From NCBI GenBank assembly GCA_036571765.1, contig BROE01000020.1:11861107-11925106 (forward strand): 64,000 nt of DNA, given 5' to 3'. A program made the position numbers and the translations under genes. Position 1 is the first letter of the stretch. Each line of letters starts with the position of its first letter. This DNA is from Plecoglossus altivelis. Its lineage: Eukaryota; Chordata; Actinopteri; Osmeriformes; Plecoglossidae. Below are positions 1 to 11,400 of this stretch, one piece after another. The notes under the pieces were generated by a model. The model saw only the letters and a program-made list of their open reading frames with translations. It made no database searches and was not told the origin of the DNA.

Positions 1-250
1 TCAGAGTCAAGGGAAGCGGATGGGGAGGAATGCTAAGGAACCAGGAGAAGCCAAGCATACAGTTGTATTCGGGAGGAAGAGGAGGGGGGTGGGGCAAGTT
101 CATCATATAACTCTTTCTCTCTTTGTCCTTCTCTCAATTCTTCATCTCCTCACCAGTCTCCAAGTCTGCAGAGACCTTCTGTGTCAGCCAGGCAGCAGAG
201 CATTCCATCCGTCTTTCCTTCGCTCACTTTCTCTCCTGTATCCCCCTTCT

Positions 251-251
251 C

Positions 252-285
<34 letters not shown>

Positions 286-293
286 GTCTGTCT
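251..293. repeat. (CTGT)n microsatellite
   Basis: Tetranucleotide tract of about ten units with one TATC interruption, inside a pyrimidine-rich stretch (about 110-330). Confidence 0.9.
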
Positions 294-1121
294 TGTCTCA
301 CCTCTCTCTCTCTCAATTGGCTCCTTGTCTCTTTTTGCTGCTAATTCTGGCCATTTTTGACAGATGAGAAATTATGCACGTTCATCCAGAAGTGTGTAAA
401 CAAAGGCATAAAAAATGCACCGAATGTTGATAATCAATATAAGGCGAGATGAGAGCAAGGGGTAGAAAATGAAATAATTGTACGTTTAAAATGCAAGCTA
501 GATGAAAGGACAGAAGATGGTAGGATGGTAGGAAAAGGAGAAGGAAGTAAAGAGGGAAGACAAGCAACTTTAATTGGCTGAAAGAGATGGTCTTGAAAAG
601 ACCAAGAGACATAGGTATGACATCCAAATGGGTGAGGGATGGAGGAAGGAGGAAAACGAGAAAGCTAAGTGAAAAGTGGAGAGAGCAGTGACCTGGGAGA
701 AAGGGTGTATGAGTGCACTGTCCTGAAGAGGAGATATCACACAGGAAACCAAAACATCATCACTCTACTGTATATATACAGTTTATAGAGACCACTTCTA
801 CCACAAGTGTTTCCACAGCTGCTCTCATTTAGAATTTTAATCTTGAACCACAAAGACACAAATACCTCACATCCATCCCTATCATCATAATAACATGTTT
901 TTTTTTATGTGTACAAACGTGTGTTCTAAAGTCACATGAGGAGAACTTTTAAGAGCTTTTCCTCGCAGCGGGATGGTCACTTCTAGCCTCACAGTCACAT
1001 CTGTGTGTAGGGTCTATCATCATCACCTGACACTGAAGGGACATTCACATATAAATGTCCAGGTGGATTGAGGAGGACGTATAGAGGGAAAGAAGAGAAA
1101 GAAAAGAGATAGAGGGAGGGA

Positions 1122-1174
1122 GATATTTATATATATATATATACTGTTCAAAAGATGTATATATATATATATAT
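1122..1174. repeat. (AT)n tracts forming an imperfect palindrome
   Basis: Two (AT) runs separated by a 14-16 nt non-repetitive spacer. Together they could form a cruciform or hairpin. Confidence 0.8.
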
Positions 1175-1434
1175 AAAGAGAGAGAGTGATACAAAATTAG
1201 CTCTGGTGAGTGTGTCCGTTTGTTTACTGTTGCGGTTCTGCTAAAGCAGGTGTCTGCAGAAGAAAGCGACTGTAGGAAGCAGACATGGAAGAAGAAGGCA
1301 ATTACACAGGGCTAGTGAGGAGCGCAGGGCTTTGTTTGTGGAAGCTGCATTGTATGGCGGCCGATAACGAGGCCCTGCAAGCTCGTTAATAATAAATTGG
1401 GGAGGAGGTAACCAGAAGGAGAGATAGGAGGTGA

Positions 1435-1510
1435 ATGTGTTGGTGGGCTTTTGGAGGTGCGGATGTGTGTTGGTGGGCTTTCGGAGGTGTGGATGTGTGT
1501 TGGTAGGGTT
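1435..1510 (+). repeat. 30-bp minisatellite, about 2.5 copies
   Basis: Units at 1441-1470 and 1471-1500 differ at only a few positions, with partial copies on both sides. Each unit contains TGGTGGGCTTT followed by GGAGGTG and GGATGTGTG. The translated frames across it are repeat artefacts. Confidence 0.85.
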
Positions 1511-1964
1511 GCTGGTCTCAACAGAGACTGTTGACATTCTCTCTGATAGGCCCCCAGACAGAATATGGAATCACAGCGCTGATGCTTGATATTGATCTTA
1601 CCGTCCACACTCAGCAAGCAGTGGGAATGTGCATGTTTAAACACACTCATGCACCCACACACAGCAACACAAACGACCAAGAGCCTGACTTTACCCTCCC
1701 TCTCCAGATCCCCTCCGCCACCACATCCCTCTGTTTCTCCTGCTCTCTTTCCCTCAGTGCTCCAGCGGTTCTCATGCTCCTCCTCGTTCTTCTGGGGTTG
1801 CTTTGGAGAGCAGGAATCAGGGGCTGGATTTGATGCTGTGTGTCTGTGGAGACAGCACCATGACCACCATGATAAGAATGTTCATTCCACTCACTTCCAA
1901 TCCCATGTAGAATGTAATGATAAGGTGTGTATAAATGTGTGTATGTGTTGGTGTGTGTTTGTAT

Positions 1965-1989
1965 GTGTGTGTGTGTGTGTGTGTGTGTG
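1965..1989. repeat. (GT)n microsatellite
   Basis: Uninterrupted GT run followed by a G-rich stretch. GT-rich sequence extends on both sides. Confidence 0.9.
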
Positions 1990-2246
1990 GTGGGGGGTCC
2001 TGCGCATGCTGCAACATTACACTGTGACGTCGAAGGCACCTTTGGGTTGTGTGTTTGGGTGTGTGTATGTGTGCACGTGTGCCATTTAACTCAAGTTTTA
2101 GAGAAGTATGTGTGTGGATGAGAGCAAGAGAAAGAGAAAATTATGACTCCTCTCACAGTGGTGTCCAAATGATCCCTCAGATTTCTCCACACTAACACCT
2201 CCCTGAGGAGAAATGGGGGATCAGACAGTCTGCCTGAACGATGGAT

Positions 2247-2250
<4 letters not shown>

Positions 2251-2303
<53 letters not shown>
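2251..2303. repeat. (GT)26 microsatellite
   Basis: Perfect GT run of about 53 nt, one of the longest dinucleotide tracts in the window. Confidence 0.95.
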
Positions 2304-2304
<1 letters not shown>

Positions 2305-4211
2305 ATTACCACCTCTGGAGAATAGAATGGTGGAGGACCAAAGACCCAAGTAACATTGACAACATACCTCTCCAGCTTTGCCTCCAGCAGTTTTCCCACC
2401 TCAGTCCTCTCCCCTACTGTATCATTTCCTCCTATACTCTCACCCTTCCTCTGGCATCCTCTGGTAATAGCCCCTGACATATTAAACAGTCCTACTCACC
2501 GGCAGGTTGTCTTTAAAAGGTGAATGCTTTCAGGATTTGACATGTGTATGCTGCTGTCGCTTTTTGACATTCCCTTTTGATTTCGACACTCCCTTTGCTT
2601 CCAAATCCGTTTGTCTTCTACTCTCTTTCTTTCTTTCTCTCTCTCTCCTGCTCTCTTCCCCTAACCTTCTCCTGTGTCTCTTCCCACCTCTCCACAGAGA
2701 CCCTGACAAGAAATGCTCAAACATGCTTCGAAAAGCAAGCGTGTAGTCCTCCCTCTACCCATTTAGCATCTCTCTTTTTATGTTTCTTTCATTTTTCCTC
2801 TCTTTTTTTCCTTCTTTTTTCATTCCTGTCCATCCTGAGAGAGGGAGGACGTGAGGTGCATTCAGCTATGACATAGTTGCTGTATTATTTGCATTTGCAC
2901 AAAAATAGTACAAATCCCAATCTCCTCTCCCTCACGACTTGTGACTCCCTGCCTTCTCTTCTCCTCATAAATTACAGCTGGTGTTAGAAATATTTTCAGT
3001 TTCTTCGTCTTTTTTATTAATTAACTTGCTAATTAGTCAGTGTGGGTGTGGTCTCGTTATGTGGTAACAGGAAGTGGCATTGTTCAATCAGCAAGACACA
3101 CTTTAAGTGTTGCAGAATACTCCCATTTGTGATGTCTCTGTGCGTTTCTCAATCTCTGCCTCATTCGATCACTCCAAGTCTCTGTCTTCTCTTCTGAGGT
3201 TCGGCCACGCTGCCAGTAAGGAAATAAAATGAGGTGAGCACGCACAGTGAAAGCTAGATACTGTAACACAGTGTAGCAGTGATGTAAATAGAAAAAACCC
3301 TAATTGTATTCTGAAGCCCAGGCAGCAAGTCTTGGTCAAGCACAAGGCAATGTAAAGAGGCATCCTGTGAATCTCTCCTTTTCTCTCGAACATTGCCTAT
3401 CACTCTCCTGTCTCTTCTTCCTCCTGTCCTCTCCTCTTGGGCTAAGGAGGATTGAGAACATGCACAGTGAACCAGCTGGTTTGATATGTATTCACCCCCA
3501 TCTAAGGACCCTGTCTACCCCCTAGCACCCTCAGACCACCCCCACTCTTGGGACATGGGCAACACCCGTCCCCCGGTTACCAGTCTGACACCCTGTAAGT
3601 CAGGACTGGTCACATGGATTGACAGCTGTCAATCAGAGTCAGGGCTGATGGATGACAGAGGAAGTGTTGACTGACAGCCTCTGATCCCCCTTGTGGTGTT
3701 TAGGTTTGACATTGTTTTCTTGTTTCTTGAAGCAAACACAATGTTTTCATTCTCACTGTTGTGCGGTGCGCAGCTAAAAGACATCTAATGTGTCTGGTTT
3801 CATGGAATCAAATCTTTTTAGAGTATAATTTTATGCTTGAAATACATCTCGAGAAAAATATACCAAATTATGTGAAAGCAGTATTTGTAAAATCTTGTTT
3901 TCCTGAATCTTAATTTACATATCCATACGCCTTGCAGAAAATGTCTTATTAATTAGTCATCCCTTAATTGGCCATGACTAGCGCTAGCGTGCTGCGTGTG
4001 TTAACTAGGTACTCATTAACACGGGCGGAGCTCACATGTACATCAGGATCAGGGCTCATGTGTGCAAACAGTGATACTGATTTGCTTTGCTGCAGTGGCT
4101 GTATGTGAGTGCATGTATGTAAATGAACTTGTATGTGCTTGTAATTGACACAATACCAGTACCCACACTGATGCACTGACTTGTTCTGCTTTGATCCATT
4201 AGGACTTGGAG

Positions 4212-4297
4212 GAAGGGCAAATGTGTGTGTGCATGTGTGTGTGTGTATGTGTGTGTGCGCGTGTATGTGTGTGTGTGTGTGTGTGGGGGGGGGGGGC
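4212..4297. repeat. GT-rich tract ending in a poly-G run
   Basis: Imperfect (GT)n followed by a G run of about 12 nt. A second purine/G-rich block follows at about 4366-4446. Confidence 0.85.
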
Positions 4298-5324
4298 AGT
4301 CCGAACCTCCCACTGGTCCTGATGAAGACGAATGAGCTAACAAGACATGGCGGAATTGCTTTTTTGGAGGGGGGAGGGAGGAGGGGGGGGTTCTGAGGGG
4401 GCGGGGGGCAGGGGGCGGGAGCATGCATTGGGAAATTGGGGGGGTTGGTTGATTTATTGTTTTCCCAGCAGACAGCCACGGTTTTACCTCTTCTCCCCAC
4501 TTTCCTACTAAGACCACCTTGTTCTTTAATTACAGCCCTCCTACCCGCTCTCCTCATTCTCACCCATGCCCTTATTAGAAGCATGGTTCCACCCCGGCGT
4601 ACATCATTGCTACTGAGGTGGGACAAGGGGTTTAGGAGGAGGAGGGCTGGGGAGGTATGCAGGATCTGGGCCCAAAATGTCACAGGCATGTTGATTTTGC
4701 ATTCCATTAGACTTCAACTGCCAAGGGGGCAGGGTGGGGATGGGAAGAGGGAGGTTGACAGAGAACAGAGAGTAATTGGGGAAGGGCCAAAGGTCAAAGT
4801 AAAAACTAGGAAAGAGAGGATGATAGAGAGGAGAAAAATGGATAACGGGTGATTCATTTATGTACATGATGGGAGAGTGGGATTGGGGAGGACAAATGAA
4901 AAGATAGAGAAATCAGTTGAGAGATAGAGAGCAAGAGAGGGAGCGAGAGTCAGAGGGGAGGGGGAGGGAGTCAGGTGAGGTGGAAAGGATAAAGAGGCGT
5001 TAAACAGTGTGGGAGACCCCGAGGTAGGGTGAAGCCCACTGTTCAAAAGGGATGAATTAACGAGGAGGGATACGACAAGAATGACGAGCGGGGATGAGAT
5101 GAGGGCGAGGACCACCACAAAGCACAGTGAGGGACAGGGAGGATAGGAACCCATGCAGTGTGTGTGTTTCCTGGGGAAGGTAGAACAGTGTGGAAGGGAG
5201 GGCAGGAGGATGATCAAGTCCTATTTTAGAGCTTCTTATAAAAGATAAAATGCCTACAAATGTTTAGTATTTGGACAGGAACGTAACTAAAGGTAGACAG
5301 CTGCTGCACTCCCTCTACCTCCAT

Positions 5325-5326
<2 letters not shown>

Positions 5327-5386
<60 letters not shown>
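5327..5386. repeat. (AG)30 microsatellite
   Basis: Perfect 60-nt purine tract. The Arg-Glu frame read across it is a repeat artefact. Confidence 0.95.
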
Positions 5387-5391
<5 letters not shown>

Positions 5392-6533
5392 AAGAGCGAG
5401 CAAGGGAGAGAGGATGGGAGGGGTTAAGCAGCCACCTACAATCCAAGACAATTTATCACTGCATTGCCATTCATATGCTGAAATATCGGCCTATTAAAAC
5501 ATTCATTGAGCTGATTAAAGTGCAATAAAATTTAACATAATTTGTACCGACAGTTTCTGCACATGATTTATTAGGGCCGCGCTGTGCGCTCTCGCTCTTC
5601 CTCTGTGAGGGTGTTCGAGAGCCACGTGGACCAAGAGAGAGGGGATGTCACAGATGTTGCTGCCACCTGTTGGCTGCTTCTGTCTCCTCCGTGGCGTCTG
5701 AGGTGCTGAGAGCAACACATGAGCCACGGTGGAAACGTGCTGAAATTCACCCCATGTGCTGCAATCAGATCCTTTCCCCTAATGTTCCTAGTCAAACACT
5801 CAAACGCATCTGCATGATTAGACTACTGCAGACACACTTGTGAGAGAAGCAGGGCAGCATGAAAGAGGAGCGCTGGGCCTTATGTTTCCATGAATGCGGA
5901 TGTCTTCAGTATTGCGACATGCGTCAAAGTTGTTCAGTATTGATGCTATGCATGTAGAGGAATGTCTAACTTGTTGTGCTTACCCCAAAAGTATTTGTAT
6001 TTGTTGTCATAGCTCATAGCTCCAGATGTATGACAAACATTGAGATCCCCATGCCCATGGTGGCTAGTCCATATTTCAGAGCACCAGTTCCCCCTGATCA
6101 GCAAGGGAAGTGTTTTGTACAGAAAGGGGGAAGTATTGATCCAGATGGTTTATTACAGGCTGTGTTAGTGTTCAGACTTTCAGGGAAGATGGGAGGAGGG
6201 ATTATCTGGAAATGGTCCTATCGACCAGACCTCGCCACCAGAGACGGCAGTGCACGACACACAGTCCCCATGGGAACCTTGGGATTGGCTGGATAAATAA
6301 AAAATAACGCGCATGTTTGTACATGTCTGCTTTGTTGATGGATTTATGTGATGTGATTTTAAAGAGCACTTCTCTGTACTGGGTGTCACGGCTTGTTGTT
6401 CTCATTTGGAAGTGTGTCTATTTGGTGGCAATTAGAGTGATCAGTCCTGGTGACCCATCTGGGACTTTGTTGCTACAACAATGCTTTTTTGCCAATTAAA
6501 AAAGTATTCATTTTCTTGTCTGCCTGGACGTGT

Positions 6534-6567
6534 GTCTTTGTGTGTGTGCGCGTCTGTGCGTGCATCT

Positions 6568-6603
<36 letters not shown>

Positions 6604-6655
6604 ATGCACCTGTGTGCGTGTGTGCGCGCGTGCGCACGTGCGCGCGTGCGTGTGA
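6534..6655. repeat. (GT)n/(CG) alternating purine-pyrimidine tract
   Basis: A (GT)n run at about 6571-6602 continues into an alternating GTGCGCGCGTGCGCACGTG stretch to about 6655. This composition favours Z-DNA. It lies about 1.8 kb upstream of the pfkm start codon. Confidence 0.85.
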
Positions 6656-8082
6656 TAGATAGTGGAGAGAGAAAAACAGAGAGAGAGGAGAAAGAGCGAG
6701 ATAGAAAGATGAGTAGGATGTGGAGAGTACTGTATGTGTCAGTGGCCTGTGGTATGCGTATGTCTATTAGGTCCACATTAGATGCATGGTGTAGGATGTC
6801 ACTCCTGGCAGGGCTGAGCATAGCTGCAGATTAACAGCAGCAATGGAAGTTTGGCAGGGGGCAGGAGAGGGTGGGTGGATGAGGAGGCGTGGTGCTTCAT
6901 AGGCTAGTTACCCCAACAAGCCTTGACTCTTGTCTATTTAAAGACAGTCCTATTCAACCAGCTGGCACAGACTTGACATGACAGAATATAGAGACTGATA
7001 ATGGATTGGTCAACTCAGGGGAGGAGATCAAGATCATCATTTATTTCTTTGTTTTTTACTTTTTATTTATGTATGTTTTGGAGGTCAGCGAGACTGTGGT
7101 GTATAAATATATTATTTGTGTAATTTCAGATGTATTCATTATTCAGGCAGATCAACCACATGAATCTCATTAGTTGAAAACTAAACACAGTTATTGATTA
7201 CTTTTGCATGCAATCGAAAATAAGTATCAATCAACCAAAGGTTTATAATATAGGACATATTTGTGCCCACAGTTCAAACCTGAGACAGATATTCCTGCTT
7301 CTGTTCCTCCATACTCCATCCGAAGTTATTGAATTGACATTATTAATATGATTTAAATGAATGGTCAGATGTCGTGACAGTTGCTGTCAAATTAATCTGA
7401 TGTACATTTTGTATTAGGTTGTTTTTTAAGTATGTGCTTTTTTAGCAGTGTATTGTTTTTATGATTTGCAGTGCAATGTTTGTATCTGACTGGATTGTTT
7501 TTAATATCTTTCTAACCAGAGATGGCTGATTAAAATGATCTCCACAGATGACTGTGGTGCTACATGTGTGTTAGCTGTGTACAGGTCTTAGCAGATAAAC
7601 AAAGTAGCCTAAATCTTCATGCTAGGTTTGTAGACATAGTAAATCTGGGGTTTGAGTTATGCTAGGATTACTGGGCCAACTATGATATTTCCATTTGGAA
7701 ATGTAGTTCATACACAACATGAACAAAACTGATTGAATCTGCCTGATGCTGGTATATTGGTGCAACAATCCCAACCAGATACTTAGTCTTCCACTCTGCA
7801 GCACCTAGATATGATGAGACAATTGCAAGTATTCTACAAATCCCCTAGATAAGATGCCTGTTTGTAAATATTGGAAACAAAAGAAAAGGCAGATCATTGA
7901 CTTAAATTGCTTTTGGGTGTAACTTTGGTAGAGCATCATTAGACCACGGATCAGGAGCTTGTAGCGTCAAATCCCCTTGATGCATCCCTTTAGATAAAAC
8001 CCACAGCGTTTGCATTCTGATGCAGTCTGTAAGAGCATTAAACAGCCACTTAATTGAATAAAGGAGTATGCCAATGGGAGTT

Positions 8083-8092
8083 TTATATTTAG
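8083..8092 (+). promoter_or_regulatory. Candidate MEF2 site upstream of pfkm
   Basis: TTATATTTAG fits the MEF2 consensus YTAWWWWTAR at all ten positions, 348 bp upstream of the pfkm ATG. A CCAAT pentamer lies 8 bp upstream (about 8071-8075). The same AT-rich stretch could instead serve as a TATA-like element. The assignment is by motif only. Confidence 0.4.
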
Positions 8093-8166
8093 GCTTGTGG
8101 GAGGAGCCTGAGAGCTATGGTGAGAGAAAGAGTGTGTGCATGCATATGTGAGCATGTGTGTGTTTA

Positions 8167-8187
8167 GGCACGTGGCTCGTACGTGCC
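8167..8187. promoter_or_regulatory. Inverted ACGTG pair (HRE / E-box) upstream of pfkm
   Basis: GGCACGT and ACGTGCC form a perfect 7-bp inverted repeat with a 7-bp spacer. On the + strand it carries ACGTG at 8170-8174 (within the E-box CACGTG) and again at 8181-8185 (TACGTGC). ACGTG is the HIF-1 core of glycolytic gene promoters, and CACGTG is also a USF/ChREBP-type E-box. Binding is inferred. Confidence 0.4.
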
Positions 8188-8439
8188 AACCAGGCTAGTC
8201 ATGCTGCGCACCCTGTCCTGCCAAGTTACTGTCCCACCCAGGCAGGGAGAGTGAGTGTACAAGGATAGAGAGTTTAGAGTCTCCGCACCAATAGACTGTG
8301 CAATACAGGACCAAAGCCAAGCCTTCTCTTCTCCTTCACATCTTCATATCTGCGTTCCTGGTACCTCCCGTCAGACTTCCTGCTTCCTCCTGTCAGGCTT
8401 CCTGCAAGCGTTCCTGCATCAGGGACCTCCGCTAGCACC

Positions 8440-11400
8440 ATGTCAAAGACAGCTCATGTGGACCCCACCAAGATGGGGGTGGGCAGGGCCATTGCTGTGC
8501 TGACCTCTGGGGGTGATGCCCAGGGTGAGTAGAGGCGCATCAGGGGGATTAACAATGGTGTGCAAGGGGTTTTAAGGATAACAGTACTGCCTGGGTCAGG
8601 TGTGTTCCTGCTCAAAGGGTGACTGAGCTGCTTCTCCTGGGGCTCTGTCTGTTGCCTGTCTGGGAAACTGGAGGCTGTTTTAACAGGGAGGCAGCTTTGT
8701 TCAGCAGGGTTTTCAGGGGAGTGGTAGAAATGTGGCTTTTTGGCAAGTCCTTCAAGTGACTGTGAGATGCTTGCGAGTCCCAGTTGCCATAGAGATACAT
8801 CTTATCATATAGATAGAAAGGACGGTTTGAACTTCATCGGCTGGGGTCACCCGAGCAACAGTGTGGTTGTCAGGGATATGCCCCCTTGACCTTTTGCCTT
8901 ATAGTGAATGTCTCAACTCTGACATTTGTGATGTCTGATGCTGACTCCATATGTCTTTCTAGGAGCTTGTTTATGGATGTGTGTGTGTGTGTGTGTGGGG
9001 GGGGGGGGTGTATGTATGTATGTTTAAGGAAGCTGTCTGCATATCTTAATTTTGTAGGGCTGTCTTTCTTACTCTGCTTCGCTTTCTTTCTCTCTTTTAT
9101 GCTCTCTATGTATCTGTTATAGGAGAAGTAACTTTAGCTATGTGACCTTTCTGTCATATCTCTATGACATGGTGAGTTGGTGATATGAGTGGAGTGCACT
9201 TCCCTGTATCTTCCCTCCCTTCTCTCCCTTCTCTCCCTTCTCTCCCTTCTCTCCCTTCTCTCCCTCCACATGTTTCATATGTCTGCCGAGAAAGGAAAGT
9301 TGTCTGGCTCCCTCACTGTCATACAATCCTCATACTTTGCCATTTAGACTGAGACGTGCGTGTTGAAGCACCCACAGATAGAACTATGCAAACAACCTGC
9401 CAATCCCACTGAGCACAGGCACACTTAGGCACTTACAATTACTGTACCTGAAAGATCGACAGGAATGTACCATTTCACTCACTGGGGATTTTTATGAAAA
9501 CCTGTTATTGTTCAGGAGGATTCACCCATGTTTTAGTTATGACTGTGTAAAAGTGTTTGTTCCGATGACACCCCTGGTATAAAGAATGATGAATCTATAG
9601 GCCACATGACCTCTGACCCCCAGGTATGAACGCAGCAGTCCGGGCCACTGTCAGAGTGGGCCTCTACACCGGAGCCAAAGTCTTCTTCGTCCATGAGGTC
9701 AGCTTTAAAACTCCCTCCTCCTTACCTGCTTTATCCAATCACTCAATTTACTAACTGGGCCAGTGGGAGATGAGTCATGTTTAAAAGAATTCTGCTTCAT
9801 TCTTCCTCAAGGTCCTGTCTTGTTCATCAACTGTGTTCTTTGTATGTGCAGGTCAGCGTTAGTCATCGACCTGAGCATTTACATTCCAGTTGTGTACTGT
9901 TGTGTCCAGGGTTACCAGGGCCTTGTAGATGGAGGGGACAACATCCGTCCTGCCACCTGGGAAAGTGTGTCCATGATGCTGCAACTGGTGAGTGAACACA
10001 CAGACACACACACACACATCTACATATGAACACACACATCTCAAGTAGCATCGCTCTACCTCTTCAAGTTACCTCTCATGTGACTCTGGCTATGTACGAT
10101 CCTGGTGTTGCTAAGATTGGTAACTTTATCAGGTATCAGACTGGTGGAGTCCCTTAGGTTAAAGTGCCATTCAAATGGCAAGGTTCACTTCAACAGATGG
10201 ATTTAATGGTCTTCAGAAAGACCTTCTCCCTCTCCCTCTTTAACTATCTCTCTCTCTCCCTCTCTCCCTCTATTTCTATTTTTCTCTTCCCCTCTCTCCC
10301 TCTCTCTCCGTCTCTCACTCTCTCGTCCTTCTGTTGCTTATTTTTTCACAATGTAACACTTTCTCTGGCCTCAGGGTGGCACTGTGATCGGCAGCGCTCG
10401 TTGTCAAGACTTCCGCACCAAGGAGGGGCGTACCAAGGCTGCCCACAACCTGGTGAAGCGAGGCATCACAAACCTTTGTGTGATTGGGGGCGATGGCAGT
10501 CTGACCGGTGCCAACCAGTTTCGCACAGAGTGGAGCGAGCTGCTGGCTGACTTATTGAAAGCAGGTGAGATGCCAACAGTACAGCACCAGAACAGCAAAG
10601 GACATTCCTACATCTGGCCCATCACTCAAACATGAAGGAATCCTCAGCTGCTGTTCTGTCAGGCTGTTGTCATAGTCATCCTCCTATGTATCATCCACAA
10701 CACCAGGCCAGATCACAGAGGCAGAAGCCAAAAGCTCCTCCCACCTGAACATCGTAGGCATGGTCGGCTCCATTGACAACGACTTCTGTGGCACTGACAT
10801 GACCATCGGCACTGATTCTGCCCTGCACCGCATCATTGAGGTGGTGGATGCCATCACCACGACAGCGCAAAGGTACACACACACACCCTACACACAACAC
10901 GGACATTAAGCTACACACACAACCGATACTGTGGTACATTTGCATCCATAATAACACACATGATGATCCGTCCACAGCCACCAAAGGACCTTCATCCTGG
11001 AGGTGATGGGCAGACACTGCGGGTGAGATCTCTTTGTGTCTATCGGCCTATTGTACTACATCTGTGTGTGTGTGTGTGTGTGTGTGAAGGTTGTTTGTCC
11101 AGGGTTGCAGGCATACCTGACTGTGCATGCTACTGATCCTATTGGCCATCTGCCCCAGGTACCTGGCCCTGGTGACGGCCCTGGCATGCGGAGCAGACTG
11201 GGTGTTCATCCCAGAGATGCCCCCAGAGGACAACTGGGAGGAGCATCTGTGCAGGAGACTGACTGATGTACAGCACCTTCTACTATCCTTCATTCCTTCT
11301 CACACATTCCATCGTTGTTGAGTCTCTCTCCCTCCCCTTTGCCATAAATATTTTTTGCAAATAATTTTTCAAAAACAAAAGATGACTTGAGTGACAAGAG

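Larger units (their letters stand above)
1..8082. other. Gene-free upstream region rich in microsatellites
   Basis: No reading frame here has a recognisable protein family, a consistent exon chain or a spliced continuation. The open frames are short and mostly low-complexity translations of CT, GT and AG tracts. The stretch holds many simple repeats (listed separately), a short minisatellite near 1.44 kb, and AT-rich blocks with homeodomain-type TAATTA cores near 3.0 and 4.0 kb. It could be intergenic, or intron or UTR of a gene lying beyond the left edge; the sequence does not decide. Confidence 0.6.

Noticed and set aside
1647..2480. Several open frames of 100-167 codons on both strands
   Set aside because: They consist of His-Thr, Cys-Val or Ser-Leu runs translated from GT and CT microsatellites.
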